DNA of 64,000 bases from Mytilinidion resinicola (taxonomy: Eukaryota > Ascomycota > Dothideomycetes > Mytilinidiales > Mytilinidiaceae), in assembly GCF_010093595.1 (NCBI RefSeq), contig NW_022985453.1, positions 19,342 through 83,341 on the forward strand, written 5' to 3'. The translations under genes and the position numbers were made by a program. This document shows positions 47,023 through 57,400 of the stretch, piece after piece; within the stretch, counting starts at the first letter, position 1, and each line of letters starts with the position of its first letter. The notes beneath the pieces are model-generated. The model worked only from the letters and a program-made list of their open reading frames with translations, was not told the DNA's origin and did not search any database.

Positions 47023-49210
47023 TTGTAATTAATTGTAATAGGTTCTTAGGCGCAACTATGCACAAGAACTACTTATTTTCCTAGCCGGAAAATATAATAT
47101 CTATAGCGCGGAAAGGAAGACTGCTAGTTATCTAAATAGAGAAGTTCTAAAAAGGGCAGTTATTATTAGTAGCGCGGTAGCCGACGCAATAGCAGTAATT
47201 ATAAGTGCTAGCTTAATACGTCTGCTTTTTATCTTCTATAGAGAGCTTGCCTATACTCCGGATATAAGCTAGCTTATTCTTAGGCTTTATAGTATACAGG
47301 CGCTGTTCTATACCTAGCGCAGCTATAATAGTATAGGTGCGCGGAGCGTTTAGAGTAGTTATAGTACTAGTAGTTATAGTAGTAGTTCCTATTACAGGCG
47401 TAGGTAAGTATTCTCTGCGGCTACAGCCACGGCTGTAAGTAGACTAAGTAGTTGCTATAGATAAAGTAGCCTAATAAGGTTAGAAGATAAGGGTATTATA
47501 TTTCTTAGATTGCTGGAAAGCAGTGTTCTATATATCTAAAGTATAAATATATTATATAAAGTTATTAAAACAGTAATAAACTACTCTATTTACTAGCTTA
47601 GATTATAGGTATAGTATAAAATATGTTTTAAACTAGTAGATAAGCTTAAAGGGGCTTTAGTTAAGGTTGCCGGTAATGTTAAGGAAATAGTTATAGAAGG
47701 CTGTAAATAAATTATTACCTATATAGAAAGTTTTAAGCTGTATTAAGGCTTTAGCTTTAATATTATATTTATTATATCTATTATCTAAGGAGCGGAGGGC
47801 TTCTACTTTATTATAGATAATCTATTAGCGGTAATATACCTATACGCGCTTAAATAGTCCGCTAGATAGAATGCTTTTAATATAGTTAAGCTTAAAGTTA
47901 TCTATCTACTTTAAAAACGCGTAATAGATTTTAGTAAGGACCTTACTACAGTAGATAGGGTAGCTATTAGTATCTATTCCGTTAAACAGAGCTAGGTTAG
48001 GCCAGCGGTGGCTAGGCTATAAAAAGACTAATAATAGGGGCTAGGTGTATAGTAGTATACAGCTACTGTAGTAGCTGCTGTTTTTACGGCGATAATTATT
48101 ATATAGAGAGGGTAAGCAACAGGCCTAGTTATTACTGCTACTATATATATTAGCTATAGGTAGAGCGTATACAGGCTTAGCGTAGTTATTACAACTATAG
48201 TTATTAGGCCTGCTAGTAGGCTATTCTCCGGCCCTACTATCTATCCGCTAATAGTTAATATTATTATCGCGCCGCCTATTTTTGTTAAAATAAACAGGTT
48301 CTTTAGAAGTCTTAATAGTAGGCTTAGACTGTTATTATTAAAGGTTGTATATATATAACTTAGCAGCTTAGAGTTTAATATTAGTGTGGTTAAGGCAGAG
48401 CTTTAAGTTCCTAATTTCCTTATCTATAGTATTGAATTTATTATAAAGGGTGTTTAAGTTCTCCTTTTATTCCTTTATACCGGCTCTATACTTATTAATA
48501 CAGATAGTAGTGCTTTTAACTAGAGCGCGCAGCAGCTTAAAGGCTTAGGTAGGCTTGCTATTTACCTATACGCGGAATTCTGTAGCGTTTTTAAGTAACC
48601 TACCTTCTATTTATTTAATAAAATTGTTAATATTATATAAGTTAAGGAGAAGGTTAAGGGTAATAGGGTTCTTATCGGCCTAAAAGTCGGCCGCGATAGT
48701 GTTAGATTCCTGGGTAGTAAAGGCCTTAGAGATGGCCGTGTTAAGAATCTTGCTAATGCGCTTACGCCGCTTATAAAGACAATTCTGTTAATTCTTTTCG
48801 CGTAAGAATAATTATATAAGGTTTACCGGTAGTGCGTTTTTATCCTCTTTAAAGATATTACCTTATATATTACCTTATATATTAAAGAACTCCTGGTAAC
48901 TAACCCCCTCCGCACCTGTTAAAATATTAGAGTAATAGGGTTGCTTACTACTAGAGGGCGTATTAAGCTAATTAGGTATACCTAGTTGCTTATAATAGGG
49001 CCTAGGTTTTATATAAGTATAGGAAATAAGTAAGTAAGTAAATAAGAAAAGGAAATGTATTAGTAGAGGAGGTTAGTAATTAAGTAATTATATGGCCGAA
49101 TCTTAAAGCCAGCGGCACTAGTATAGGTGTGCGCGCGCACGGCGGTGCAGCTGTGCAAAAAGAAATCGAGGTTTCTGTGTTTCTAGGTTTCTAAGAACGA
49201 CGCAACCTAG

Positions 49211-49444
49211 TGTTAGGTTCGTGGCTGGAAAAGGGTTGTATTGCTATTAACGAGGTTGCGTGGAGAGAAAAAAGGCTCCGGCCACGGGCCTGCTATATAG
49301 TTGAGCACGCGCCAGCAGAACCCCGGGCGCCGGCAGAACTCCGGGCGCCGGAAGAACCCTCGGCCCGGGATCACGTGACGTCCATACACGTGATGATCCG
49401 AGGCCTTAATAACTACTAAAAGAATGCTAAGGAACAACGTAACA
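49211..49444 (-). repeat. Gypsy LTR (right; 5' LTR in element orientation)
   Basis: 234 bp, TGTTAGG..GTAACA, followed by GTCCT. The promoter of the element should lie here, read leftwards. The short open frames seen in it on both strands are not genes. Confidence 0.93.
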
Positions 49445-49449
49445 GTCCT

Positions 49450-50640
49450 AGTATATATAAAAAGAAAAATATATGTTTAATTTCTAAAGTAACACAGTTA
49501 GGGTTAAGTAGCAGTTTCTTAGCATAAATTCTCCTAATCCTGGCTCCGAGCGTTTAGATATTCCTGCAGTTCTTACGCGTAAGCAATATATATTATCGCT
49601 GTAGACTAATATAGGTTCCTAAGCCCTTTAGCTTAAAAGCCTTTTTAATAGCGGCTAGAAGTAGCTAAACTTAATAAATACTAGCTGCGTTAATCTGTTA
49701 TACTGTATTATATATTAGCTTTACTATAATTATTTTAGAGTAGAACTTCTAATAATAAGTCTATTATTATACTTCCTCTTTTTCCGCCGGAGGGGCTATT
49801 CTATTCTTAGCAACCGGTGATATCTATATAAAGTTATTAACCTTCTTATTCTATTTAAGCTAGTTATTAGCATTATTAAGTATTAGAATTGCTTAATAGA
49901 ATATATAAAGGCCGAATTATTTAAATTTCGCAGTGTCTGTTATAGTAATAGAGAGCGGGCCTTAAGTCTAAAAAGTTCTAAGCTAGATATATTGCTAAAA
50001 TTGCTTAAAATAATAGACGGACTCCGGTCTAATAGGTTAGGCGTAGGAGAATAAAATAGAGGAATATAGTTAGTATCTAATATTATCCTTAGCTTCTAGT
50101 AATTCCTATATAAGTTAAAGAAGTAAGGGAAACGCAGGCAATCTATAAGAAGGCAAGGTTTTCTCCTCTAGAAGACTAGGTTTTAATTTAGTTAAAGGTT
50201 GTACCGGTTTTTAGTTTTATTAATAGATGCTATAGGTTTATTATTATTCTTACGCCTTATAGTAGAAGGATTAAGTGCTTTAGTATTGCCTTTAGGCCGA
50301 TAAGAGAAATACGGAGGGCGGCTTTCTCCCAGTGCAGGATTAGAGTATGCGGCGTTTTTGCTTTAAGAAGTAGCGAAAGTTAATATATAGTATGCACGCT
50401 CTTTAATAGATAAACGCGCGTAGGCCTAAATTAGGGCCCTTTTAGTTAATAAAGGGAAGTGTATTTTTTAAATCTAATTAAGTTTCTTATAATAGCTTTA
50501 ATAGTATATAAGAAGATTAAGTTTATTATTTATCTAAAAGTAGTGTATATATAATCGCCTTTAAGATAATAATTAAGGGGAACTGTTTCTTAATTATATT
50601 ATAGGGGGGTCTATTCTTCTTTATCTATATATAGTTAATA
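49450..50640 (-). pseudogene. Copia gag relic (right part of the split element)
   Basis: Minus-strand reading is continuous with 41.15-42.4 kb once the Gypsy element and one GTCCT are removed. It contains FLDKQTQLIKQTRRGIL-like gag sequence across the junction and decayed frames upstream. The 5' LTR of the Copia element was not identified; 50.64 kb is an approximate limit. Confidence 0.5.
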
Positions 50641-50919
50641 TTATAATTATAAGGCTGGAGTTTAGAAAGGGGGAGGTTGCAGCCCAGCTTCCTCTTTAAT
50701 TTGTTTAATCGTTTGCTCCTTTTGCCGTAGTTGTGGCTCGCTGGGCATTTAATCGTAATTCGTGTTATTGGGGTTCTTTGCTGCGAGCGCAGTGTTTCGG
50801 ATATTATTAGATATTATTGCGGTGTGCAACCCCGGGTTTATAACCTGTTGAGATGGATAAATGTTCTTATATTAATTAAGCTTCGGATAGGGCAGAGTAG
50901 GTTATATATATGTAGTCCC

Positions 50920-50982
50920 AGCCACCACAATATTCTCCACCAGCCATCCTAATATTCAACACAGCCACCGTGATATTTAACA
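50920..50982 (+). repeat. Three degenerate 21-22-bp tandem repeats
   Basis: Units CAGCCACCACAATATTCTCCA, CAGCCATCCTAATATTCAACA and CAGCCACCGTGATATTTAACA are nearly contiguous. The last unit is shared with the 24.04-kb relative. Confidence 0.7.
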
Positions 50983-51156
50983 GGGCGTACCGAATTCGTA
51001 CTAATCCCCGTGGCGCCAACTTTGGAATGGTACGCATCTCGTACAGATTCCGGAGGCCTGCTCCAGTCCACTCGAGTCTAATCCCTTTACTGCACGCTTG
51101 GAATATTTGAAAGCAAATAGCATAGACAACTTCCCTAAGAGCATAATCGTCCTAAG

Positions 51157-51210
51157 GACCCGTCTTGCGAACATGTCTATCTTGAGAACATAACCGTCTC
51201 AAGACGGGTC
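51157..51210. repeat. 11-bp perfect inverted repeat, 32-nt loop
   Basis: GACCCGTCTTG (51,157-51,167) pairs with CAAGACGGGTC (51,200-51,210). CTAAG just outside pairs with CTTAG after a 3-nt bulge. It lies in the RIP-free island. Confidence 0.7.
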
Positions 51211-51749
51211 GGTCTTAGCAGCGTTACTGCCTGTTAAGTCATTATCGGCCTCGAGCGCTCTATCTACATCCGGTCAGCGGATTCTGGCAATGTCCCATCA
51301 CTTATAAAGGCCTCTCCCGATATCTACATCTCGTGTGTGAAGTGGTCCGGTGCGTACCCTTATACGACGGTGTCGGTTTTGGCATAGGTGAAGTCTAGAT
51401 CTGGGACGTTGAACAGGGCGTTAAGCTACATAACGCCGACCAGTTATCCTCGCCCCGCTCGTCTTGTCGGATGAGAGTTATGTGGAGAGAATGCTGCCTT
51501 GGAAGACATCGTGACAACGTTAAAGCTAACAAGGCGAGGTCGGCAGCATCGGCCGACCCAGCCGCTGCTGGATCTGGTCGCATTCTCCGCGATCTGCCTT
51601 CCAGACCTACAGCGACCTGCAGCTCTAGAACAAGCCAGCTGCGTACCGATTTTTCGCATCTCTACAGGAGTAACTAATTGTATTAAACATAATATAGGAT
51701 GGAAATTTAACTATATAGCTTATAACTCGGACCTAAACACAACGCCTTA

Positions 51750-52530
51750 ATCGATTTATATACTATTTACCTGCTAGCCAACTCTCCGTTATATTAGTTC
51801 CAGCCTTTTGGCGCCAAAGCTATATACCGTCCTTTTCCGTTAAATGTTGTAGTTTAGGATAGAGCTACTCTGTCTTTTATAGCAATCTCTACTTTCTTTG
51901 CCTATAACAGTACTAATTTGCGGCTATAATATTGCCAAAGCCTTAGTAGATACTAGATATCCTGCGTATAATACTATATAATATCTGCAGATAATAGACG
52001 AATATTAAAAACTTCGTAACTCCCTCCACGCTTAGGAGTAAATAAGTTCAGTCCTTTCTCTTTAGTAGCCTGCTAAACTCTTTTCTCTATTATAGTTATA
52101 GGCGCCTCTCTTTTAATACACCTTAATAGGCTATTAACGTATTTCTTCTAGAACCTTTAGGTCGCTAACTCTATTAGCTAAATATCCTATATACTAGTAA
52201 AACTAATATTAAAGTAGCTGTATAATATATCTAAGTTATTGCGGATATTAAAGAAGGCCTTTAGGATAACTTCCAACTCTAAAATCCCTTTAAGTGTATA
52301 TCTATTAGTACCGGTAATTAAAAATGCCCTGTTTTAGAAGGTGTAAATATTAATTAGGTAGGTTTTATCCTCTAGTAGAATAAAAATCTAGAGGATAAAT
52401 ATAGTGCTATAGCGTGAAAGCTAAACTCCTTTAAGGTCTATATATAAAAACGGTGGTTTAGTTAGTAAATCTATTAGGATATTAATTAGATCCGTTAAAG
52501 CAGTATATATATTAATAACCTGAATTAATA
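51750..52530 (-). pseudogene. 3'-5' exonuclease-like (RNase D / DnaQ fold) relic
   Basis: Minus-strand translation gives PPFLYIDLKG (Exo I; the usual D-x-E now has Lys for Glu), YLINIYTFQNRAFLI, TLKGILELEVILKAFFNIRNN (Exo II; Asp codons now Asn), DILYSYFNISFTSIQDIQLIE, KKYVNSLLRCIKREAPI and IIQYCIQDIQYLQRLWQYY (Exo III-like). This is the order of fungal 3'-5' exonuclease domain proteins. TAG stops and Asp-to-Asn / Glu-to-Lys changes in the metal-binding motifs mark it as dead. The family call rests on motifs read through stops. Confidence 0.6.
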
Positions 52531-53940
52531 GAGTGCCTCTAAAAGTACTCCTTTTAAGTAACCTAGTAAAAGGTAATATATCTTCGTGTCTATCTTAACT
52601 TCTAATCTGCTCGATAGCTACTACTAGATTAGTTATATATACTATTTAATCTAGAAGTCGAATCGGGAGTCTATATAGTAAGTTTGTTTATTAGCAGTAT
52701 ATAGGAAGATTCTATTATACAGCTTACTTACTTAGAAAATACAAAAGCCGTCTGCTAATTATAATAGAGCGGGGCAAGAAAAAAGTTGGAAAATAACTAC
52801 TTTTAAATGCCTTAACAAAGAAAGTGCCTTTTAGACCACCGTTTCTAACCAGCGTCGCAGCAATTACTCGTAGTTATATAGCAAGCAGGTGGTAAAAGCA
52901 GTATAAGTAAATATATACGCGGAAGGCCACCCTTACTAACTAAGGTTATATTACGTACTTATAATAATATACTAAACAGATAGATTCTTAATTAGCATTG
53001 CAGCATGCAGTCGTAATTATATACTAAGCATATAGATATCCCTGTAAAGTTCGCGATAACGTAGTAGAAACTATAGTTCTTTACCGCTACTACTGTAAAA
53101 CACTACTATAGTTAACTTTACGCTCTAACTAGCTTGTTAATTACGTCCTTAAAAGGGATAAGACTAAGATAGTACGTTTAATATAGCCTTTGCTTAGATG
53201 CGATATAGTAACGCTCTATTTAGATATTGCTAACGCACCGGAAATATAGAAACTAATTCCCTTAATAACTAGCCGGCCGATAAAAGAGAATAATAGGATA
53301 TAGGGCTCGCTTTTTAATATATAATACTGTTTTATATAAAGTATATAAATAAATCCAATATTATTAGACCCAGTTTTAGTTAATTAATATCGCTATGCTA
53401 TAGCGAGTTAGCCGCAGCACCTCCGTTAAATCGTCTTTATTTGCGAATCTAGAACAATCTCTTAATAATCCAGTATATATACTAAGCTAATTCCTTATTT
53501 TCTAGTTGTTTATAATATAGTGGACCTAGAGTAGCTAAAAACAACCTCTAATAAAAGAAATCGCGCATATAAGCTTACTCCGATAAACAATGCTATATAT
53601 TTAGCGAGACGGTATATTAGGCAATAGGCTTCTGCCACTCGGCGTGCTCTCCCCCGTCGCCCTGGCGAGCTAAGCATTATTAACTATAAAGTATGCAAGC
53701 CTACGTCTATACGCCTTTATTGCCGGTGTATAACGCATTTTTAAGGAGATGCTAGCAAGACTAAAGTTCCTTGTCTCGGCCTATAGTGGATATAAAAGAA
53801 GAAAAGTTAAACGCGATTAACCTTAGTTATCGCCTGGAGGCTAGAATACAACTGGTAATAATTAGCAATAATATTAAAAGCCGAAGCCAGCGCTAAAGGT
53901 TATAAAGGTAACGGCGATTCTAATGCGCCAGCGTTATAGG
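52531..53940. other. RIP-decayed DNA, nothing recognised
   Basis: AT-rich on both strands with dense stops. It may contain the N-terminal part of the Fot1-like fragment that becomes recognisable from 53.95 kb, but no catalytic motif was seen. Confidence 0.4.
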
Positions 53941-53949
53941 TCCCGTTCT

Positions 53950-54490
53950 GGCTCCCTCTAGAATCTGGACGCTAGTGCTTACCTTACGCTAGTTAAATGT
54001 CGCTGATTAACCAAGTTATTAATCCTAGGGAAGGCGAAGGTAATAAGCTATAAGGACCTTAAGAAGGCACGAGCGAACCGTGCTGCGAAGGACACAGCTA
54101 AGGGTAAGAGAAAAGGAAAACGCGGTTGTCCGCGCAAGAATCCTGCGCTGGAAGTAGTGGCAGAGGCGAGCAAGGAAAAGCGCGGTCGTAAGCGCAAGAG
54201 TCTTGCGCTAGACTCTAACGCAGACGCAGAGGCGGATTCGCCAGAAGTAGAGGCGGGCAAGCTAAAGCGCGGTTATAAGCGCAAGAATCCTGCGCCGGAG
54301 GCAGATGCAGAGGCAGGTTTGCTAGAATTAGAGGCCGGTTTATTAGTGCTAAAGAATAAAGTAGTGCAGATAAGCGAAGTTAAGCTAATAAATGCCTTAG
54401 GAATACTATAGAGAGCCCTAGTAGCGCGGATAAGTAAAGTTAAGCTAGTAAGAACACCGTTTAGGGCCCTAGTAGCGCGAATATATTAGG
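53950..54490 (+). pseudogene. C-terminal fragment of a Fot1-like transposase
   Basis: The plus frame reads LTKLLILGKAKVISYKDLKKA, matching the C-terminal SLILGKAKVMSFEDLGEARAK of the 2297-4308 transposase. An expanded basic/acidic region follows: KRGCPRKNPA, KRGRKRKSLA and KRGYKRKNPA, each with an acidic linker. It ends in QISEVKLINALG, similar to the MRMSEVEPAKAVQG tail of the other copy. The basic units resemble AT-hooks. TAG/TAA codons appear only at the two ends. The catalytic part is not recognisable. Confidence 0.65.
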
Positions 54491-54499
54491 GTAATATAG

Positions 54500-57400
54500 A
54501 AATAAAAGTGTAAATAAAAATACCTTTTTAAGATAATATTACTATACTAGCTATAGTTTAGGCTTACTAACGTAAGTTAATAAACCTTAATTAGATGCCT
54601 TTATATTTCCCTACTTTAGCTTATAAAATACAAAAGCTACCTACCTCCGCTTGCTATAAAAAACAGATCCGCCGATATATATTTAGAGCAGTCTGCTATA
54701 AACACGCCTTTAAGGTTTAGCACTAATATTATATAACTTATAAAAAATCTAATAGTTCTAGGGTATAATTTATCTAAGTAAAACTATTATAACGTAATCT
54801 ATAAGTTAGTAGCCCGCATAAGCTAGTAGCCTACCTAACTACGATACCGAGGCTAAATATTCCGAATTACTCCACTATAAACAAATATATTTAATACAGC
54901 TATATACTAGCTAGCTGCCTGCCGCCTAGGGTATATACGTGTATTATATTCTGTTAATTCGCACATGCTGCACCTAGGTTTTGCTTGCTGTAGCCGCTCG
55001 GCCGGTGGCTCTACTACCTTCTCTGCTGCCCCTTCCTATACAGGTTATACACGATCGGCTACTTCTTTACCTAATAGAATACCTTTTCTAGCTATATACG
55101 TGCGCTTTCTTACCTTCTTTTATTTCTGGCGCTAATTTTCTATGCGCAGCTTTTTATTTTCGCTTGCAAGCAGTATAGTATTTAATATTACTGTTTCGCA
55201 CGCCTTAATAATTTAGCTAAGGGCCTGTTCTGCTGGACTTTATAGGCTATATATACACCGCTAGCAATAGCGCTTTAGCAGGGCTGTCTGCTTTTATAGC
55301 TCGGCGATATTATAGGGTGTTTCGGCTGTCCAGGATCTATTTAATTGTGGCCGTAGAGAGGGGGGTAGCGGCGTGTAATATCCGGCATGCAGCAATAATA
55401 GCACACGATCGGGGTTGTATAGAACTAGGCTAGTAGCTGTAAATCCCGCCCGTATATTGCCTGTATATAGTGCCTCCTGCCTAGCCTACCTATATATAGG
55501 TAGGAATTCGTGTTTATTAATATAGTTAATACTATAGCCTATAATCTGTTTAACCAGGCGTCTATAGAACCGCTTTAGCACGGAGAAATAGCTAATATCT
55601 AGGGGCTGCAGTAGATGCAATAAATATGCAGGTATGCAGATAATAATAATATTATAATCCAGGCAGAATTAGTCGAATTCGGGGTTTATATAGCTATCGT
55701 GGCCGTCTAATACAAGCATCTAATACGTGCTAACTATGCGATCTTTTATATACTTATAGAATAGTTTTAGCCAGGTAAGGCTAATTTCATTTATTGTCCA
55801 GCTATTTTTACTAACGCCGATTAACTATTCCTTTAGAATAACCTTATACTAAGCGGCTTAGTATATTATTGCTTTAAAGATAACTAGGGGTGGAATTTTA
55901 ACCCCTATTATATTAATATATTCGATAATTATAACCTATTCTCGATTGCCTAGCTGTATAGTTCTAGGCCGGCCGGCACAGTCTATTCTAGTAATAACCC
56001 GGGTAGTTGCAATAACACCTATTTAGCAGCCGGTCTTATTAAAATTCTAGGTGTCTTTATTAAGAATTCTATATTATATCTTAATATCTTGCACGCGTTT
56101 AAACTAGGCCCGGATAAGCACAGGATTTTCGTATTTAGCACGCTAATAGTCGTATTTGCGATTGAATTTAGATTTTAGGTTGTTATAGCGGCTAATAAAA
56201 TTTCGCACCTAGTTCTAGCCGATAGTAAAAAAGGTATTCTATACAACGCGTTGGCTAGCTAGAATACTGGCTATCTGCCGTATAGTAGTAATACGGGGCG
56301 GCATACTATACTAGTCTATTAATAAAATCCTTTATATAAGAACCTCTTTTTATACAGGTATAAAACGGCGATTTTTAGAAATAGCACCGCGTTGTGGAGG
56401 AATACCACGGGCGCGACGCGTAACCGTCTTTCTGGGCACATCGTATAGTTTCTTAACGCCTTAGAAGGATGTAATTTGGCCGGTCTTATAGGCTTAAACG
56501 CCTAGAATAACTCTGCCTTTTTAAAAGATAGCTTCTTATTATTATAGTGCTGCTATTAGGGTAGTTATTAGACAACGCGTCGCGTGTTAAGTTAGGTGGG
56601 CTACTAGCTTATGCGGGCTACTAACTTATAGATTACGTTATTACTAAAAAGAACAGGTATCTATTGCCCCTAATATAAGAAATATTAGCTTATATTAGCA
56701 AAGTAAAATAGTTTATAAAGCTTAACGTCTCTGCTGCCTTTTATAAGGTCCGAGTAAAGGAAGGGAATAAGAAGAAAATAGTATTTTAAATATAGTACAG
56801 GTTGTATAAATAGCTAGTAATACTATTTAGATTAGTAAACGCACTAAGTATATTCTAATAGTATATTAACTAGCAGATCTATAAATATCTAGATAACTTT
56901 ATATCTATATATATTAATAATATTCTTATATATATAAACGGCTTTTAAGCTAAGTATTAAGCCTATATATAGAAGGTTCTTAATAAGCTAAAGGCTAGAG
57001 GCTTTTAACTAGATATTAATAAATGCAAATTTAAAGTTAAATAAATAAAATACCTTAGTTATATTATTAAGGCTAGAAAGGGTATTAGTATAAACCCTAA
57101 AAAAGTATAAGCTATTAAGGAATAGGAAGCTCTAAAGACTGTTAAAGGTGTAAAAAGCTTTTTAGAATTCTCTAACTTCTACCGACAATTTATTAACAAG
57201 TACTCTAATATTATTGCACCCCTTATATATTTTATAAGGAAAAACACTAGCTTCTATTAGAGCTATAAAAAATAGCAAGCTTTTAATATATTAAAAGACT
57301 TGTTTATATAAGAACCTATATTAGCTAACTTTAACCCGGACTGCAAGACACTTATTAAGGCTAACTTATCTAGTTATAGCACGGGTGCTGTTCTTTCTTA

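Larger units (their letters stand above)
42402..49444 (-). mobile_element. Complete Gypsy LTR retrotransposon (7,043 bp)
   Basis: Two 234-bp direct LTRs with TGTTA..TAACA ends (the left copy has TA for TG) are flanked by the 5-bp duplication GTCCT (42,397-42,401 and 49,445-49,449). A purine-rich tract (minus-strand AAAAAGGGGGC) adjoins the 42.6-kb LTR, so the element reads right to left. The interior is RIP-destroyed. On the minus strand, gag-like sequence lies at about 48.9-47.1 kb and reverse transcriptase at about 45.6-45.1 kb (LVYIDNILIF; the DD motif is now DN at 45,369-45,377). RNase H follows, then integrase, with a C-terminal SPFRVNKVINRGAAF..VFHLLLLR tail near 43.2-43.05 kb. It is inserted in a Copia relic. 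Confidence 0.92.
50645..51680. other. RIP-free island of unknown nature
   Basis: Normal base composition with CA retained, sharply bounded by AT-rich DNA. It holds three degenerate 21-22-bp repeats (50,920-50,982), a block related to decayed 24.04-24.24 kb, and a long hairpin (51,157-51,210). Overlapping short open frames on both strands (51.4-51.7 kb) conflict with each other and none resembles a known protein. It may be a solo terminal repeat, a non-autonomous element or host DNA. Confidence 0.5.

Noticed and set aside
49210..49437. Proline/alanine-rich open frames in the right LTR
   Set aside because: They sit fully inside the 234-bp LTR and reflect its GCAGAACYCCGGGCGCCG tandem units.
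51395..51750. Overlapping open frames on both strands in the 51.4-51.7 kb island
   Set aside because: Four mutually exclusive short frames, none resembling a known family and no clear start context. The GC-rich, stop-poor composition explains them.
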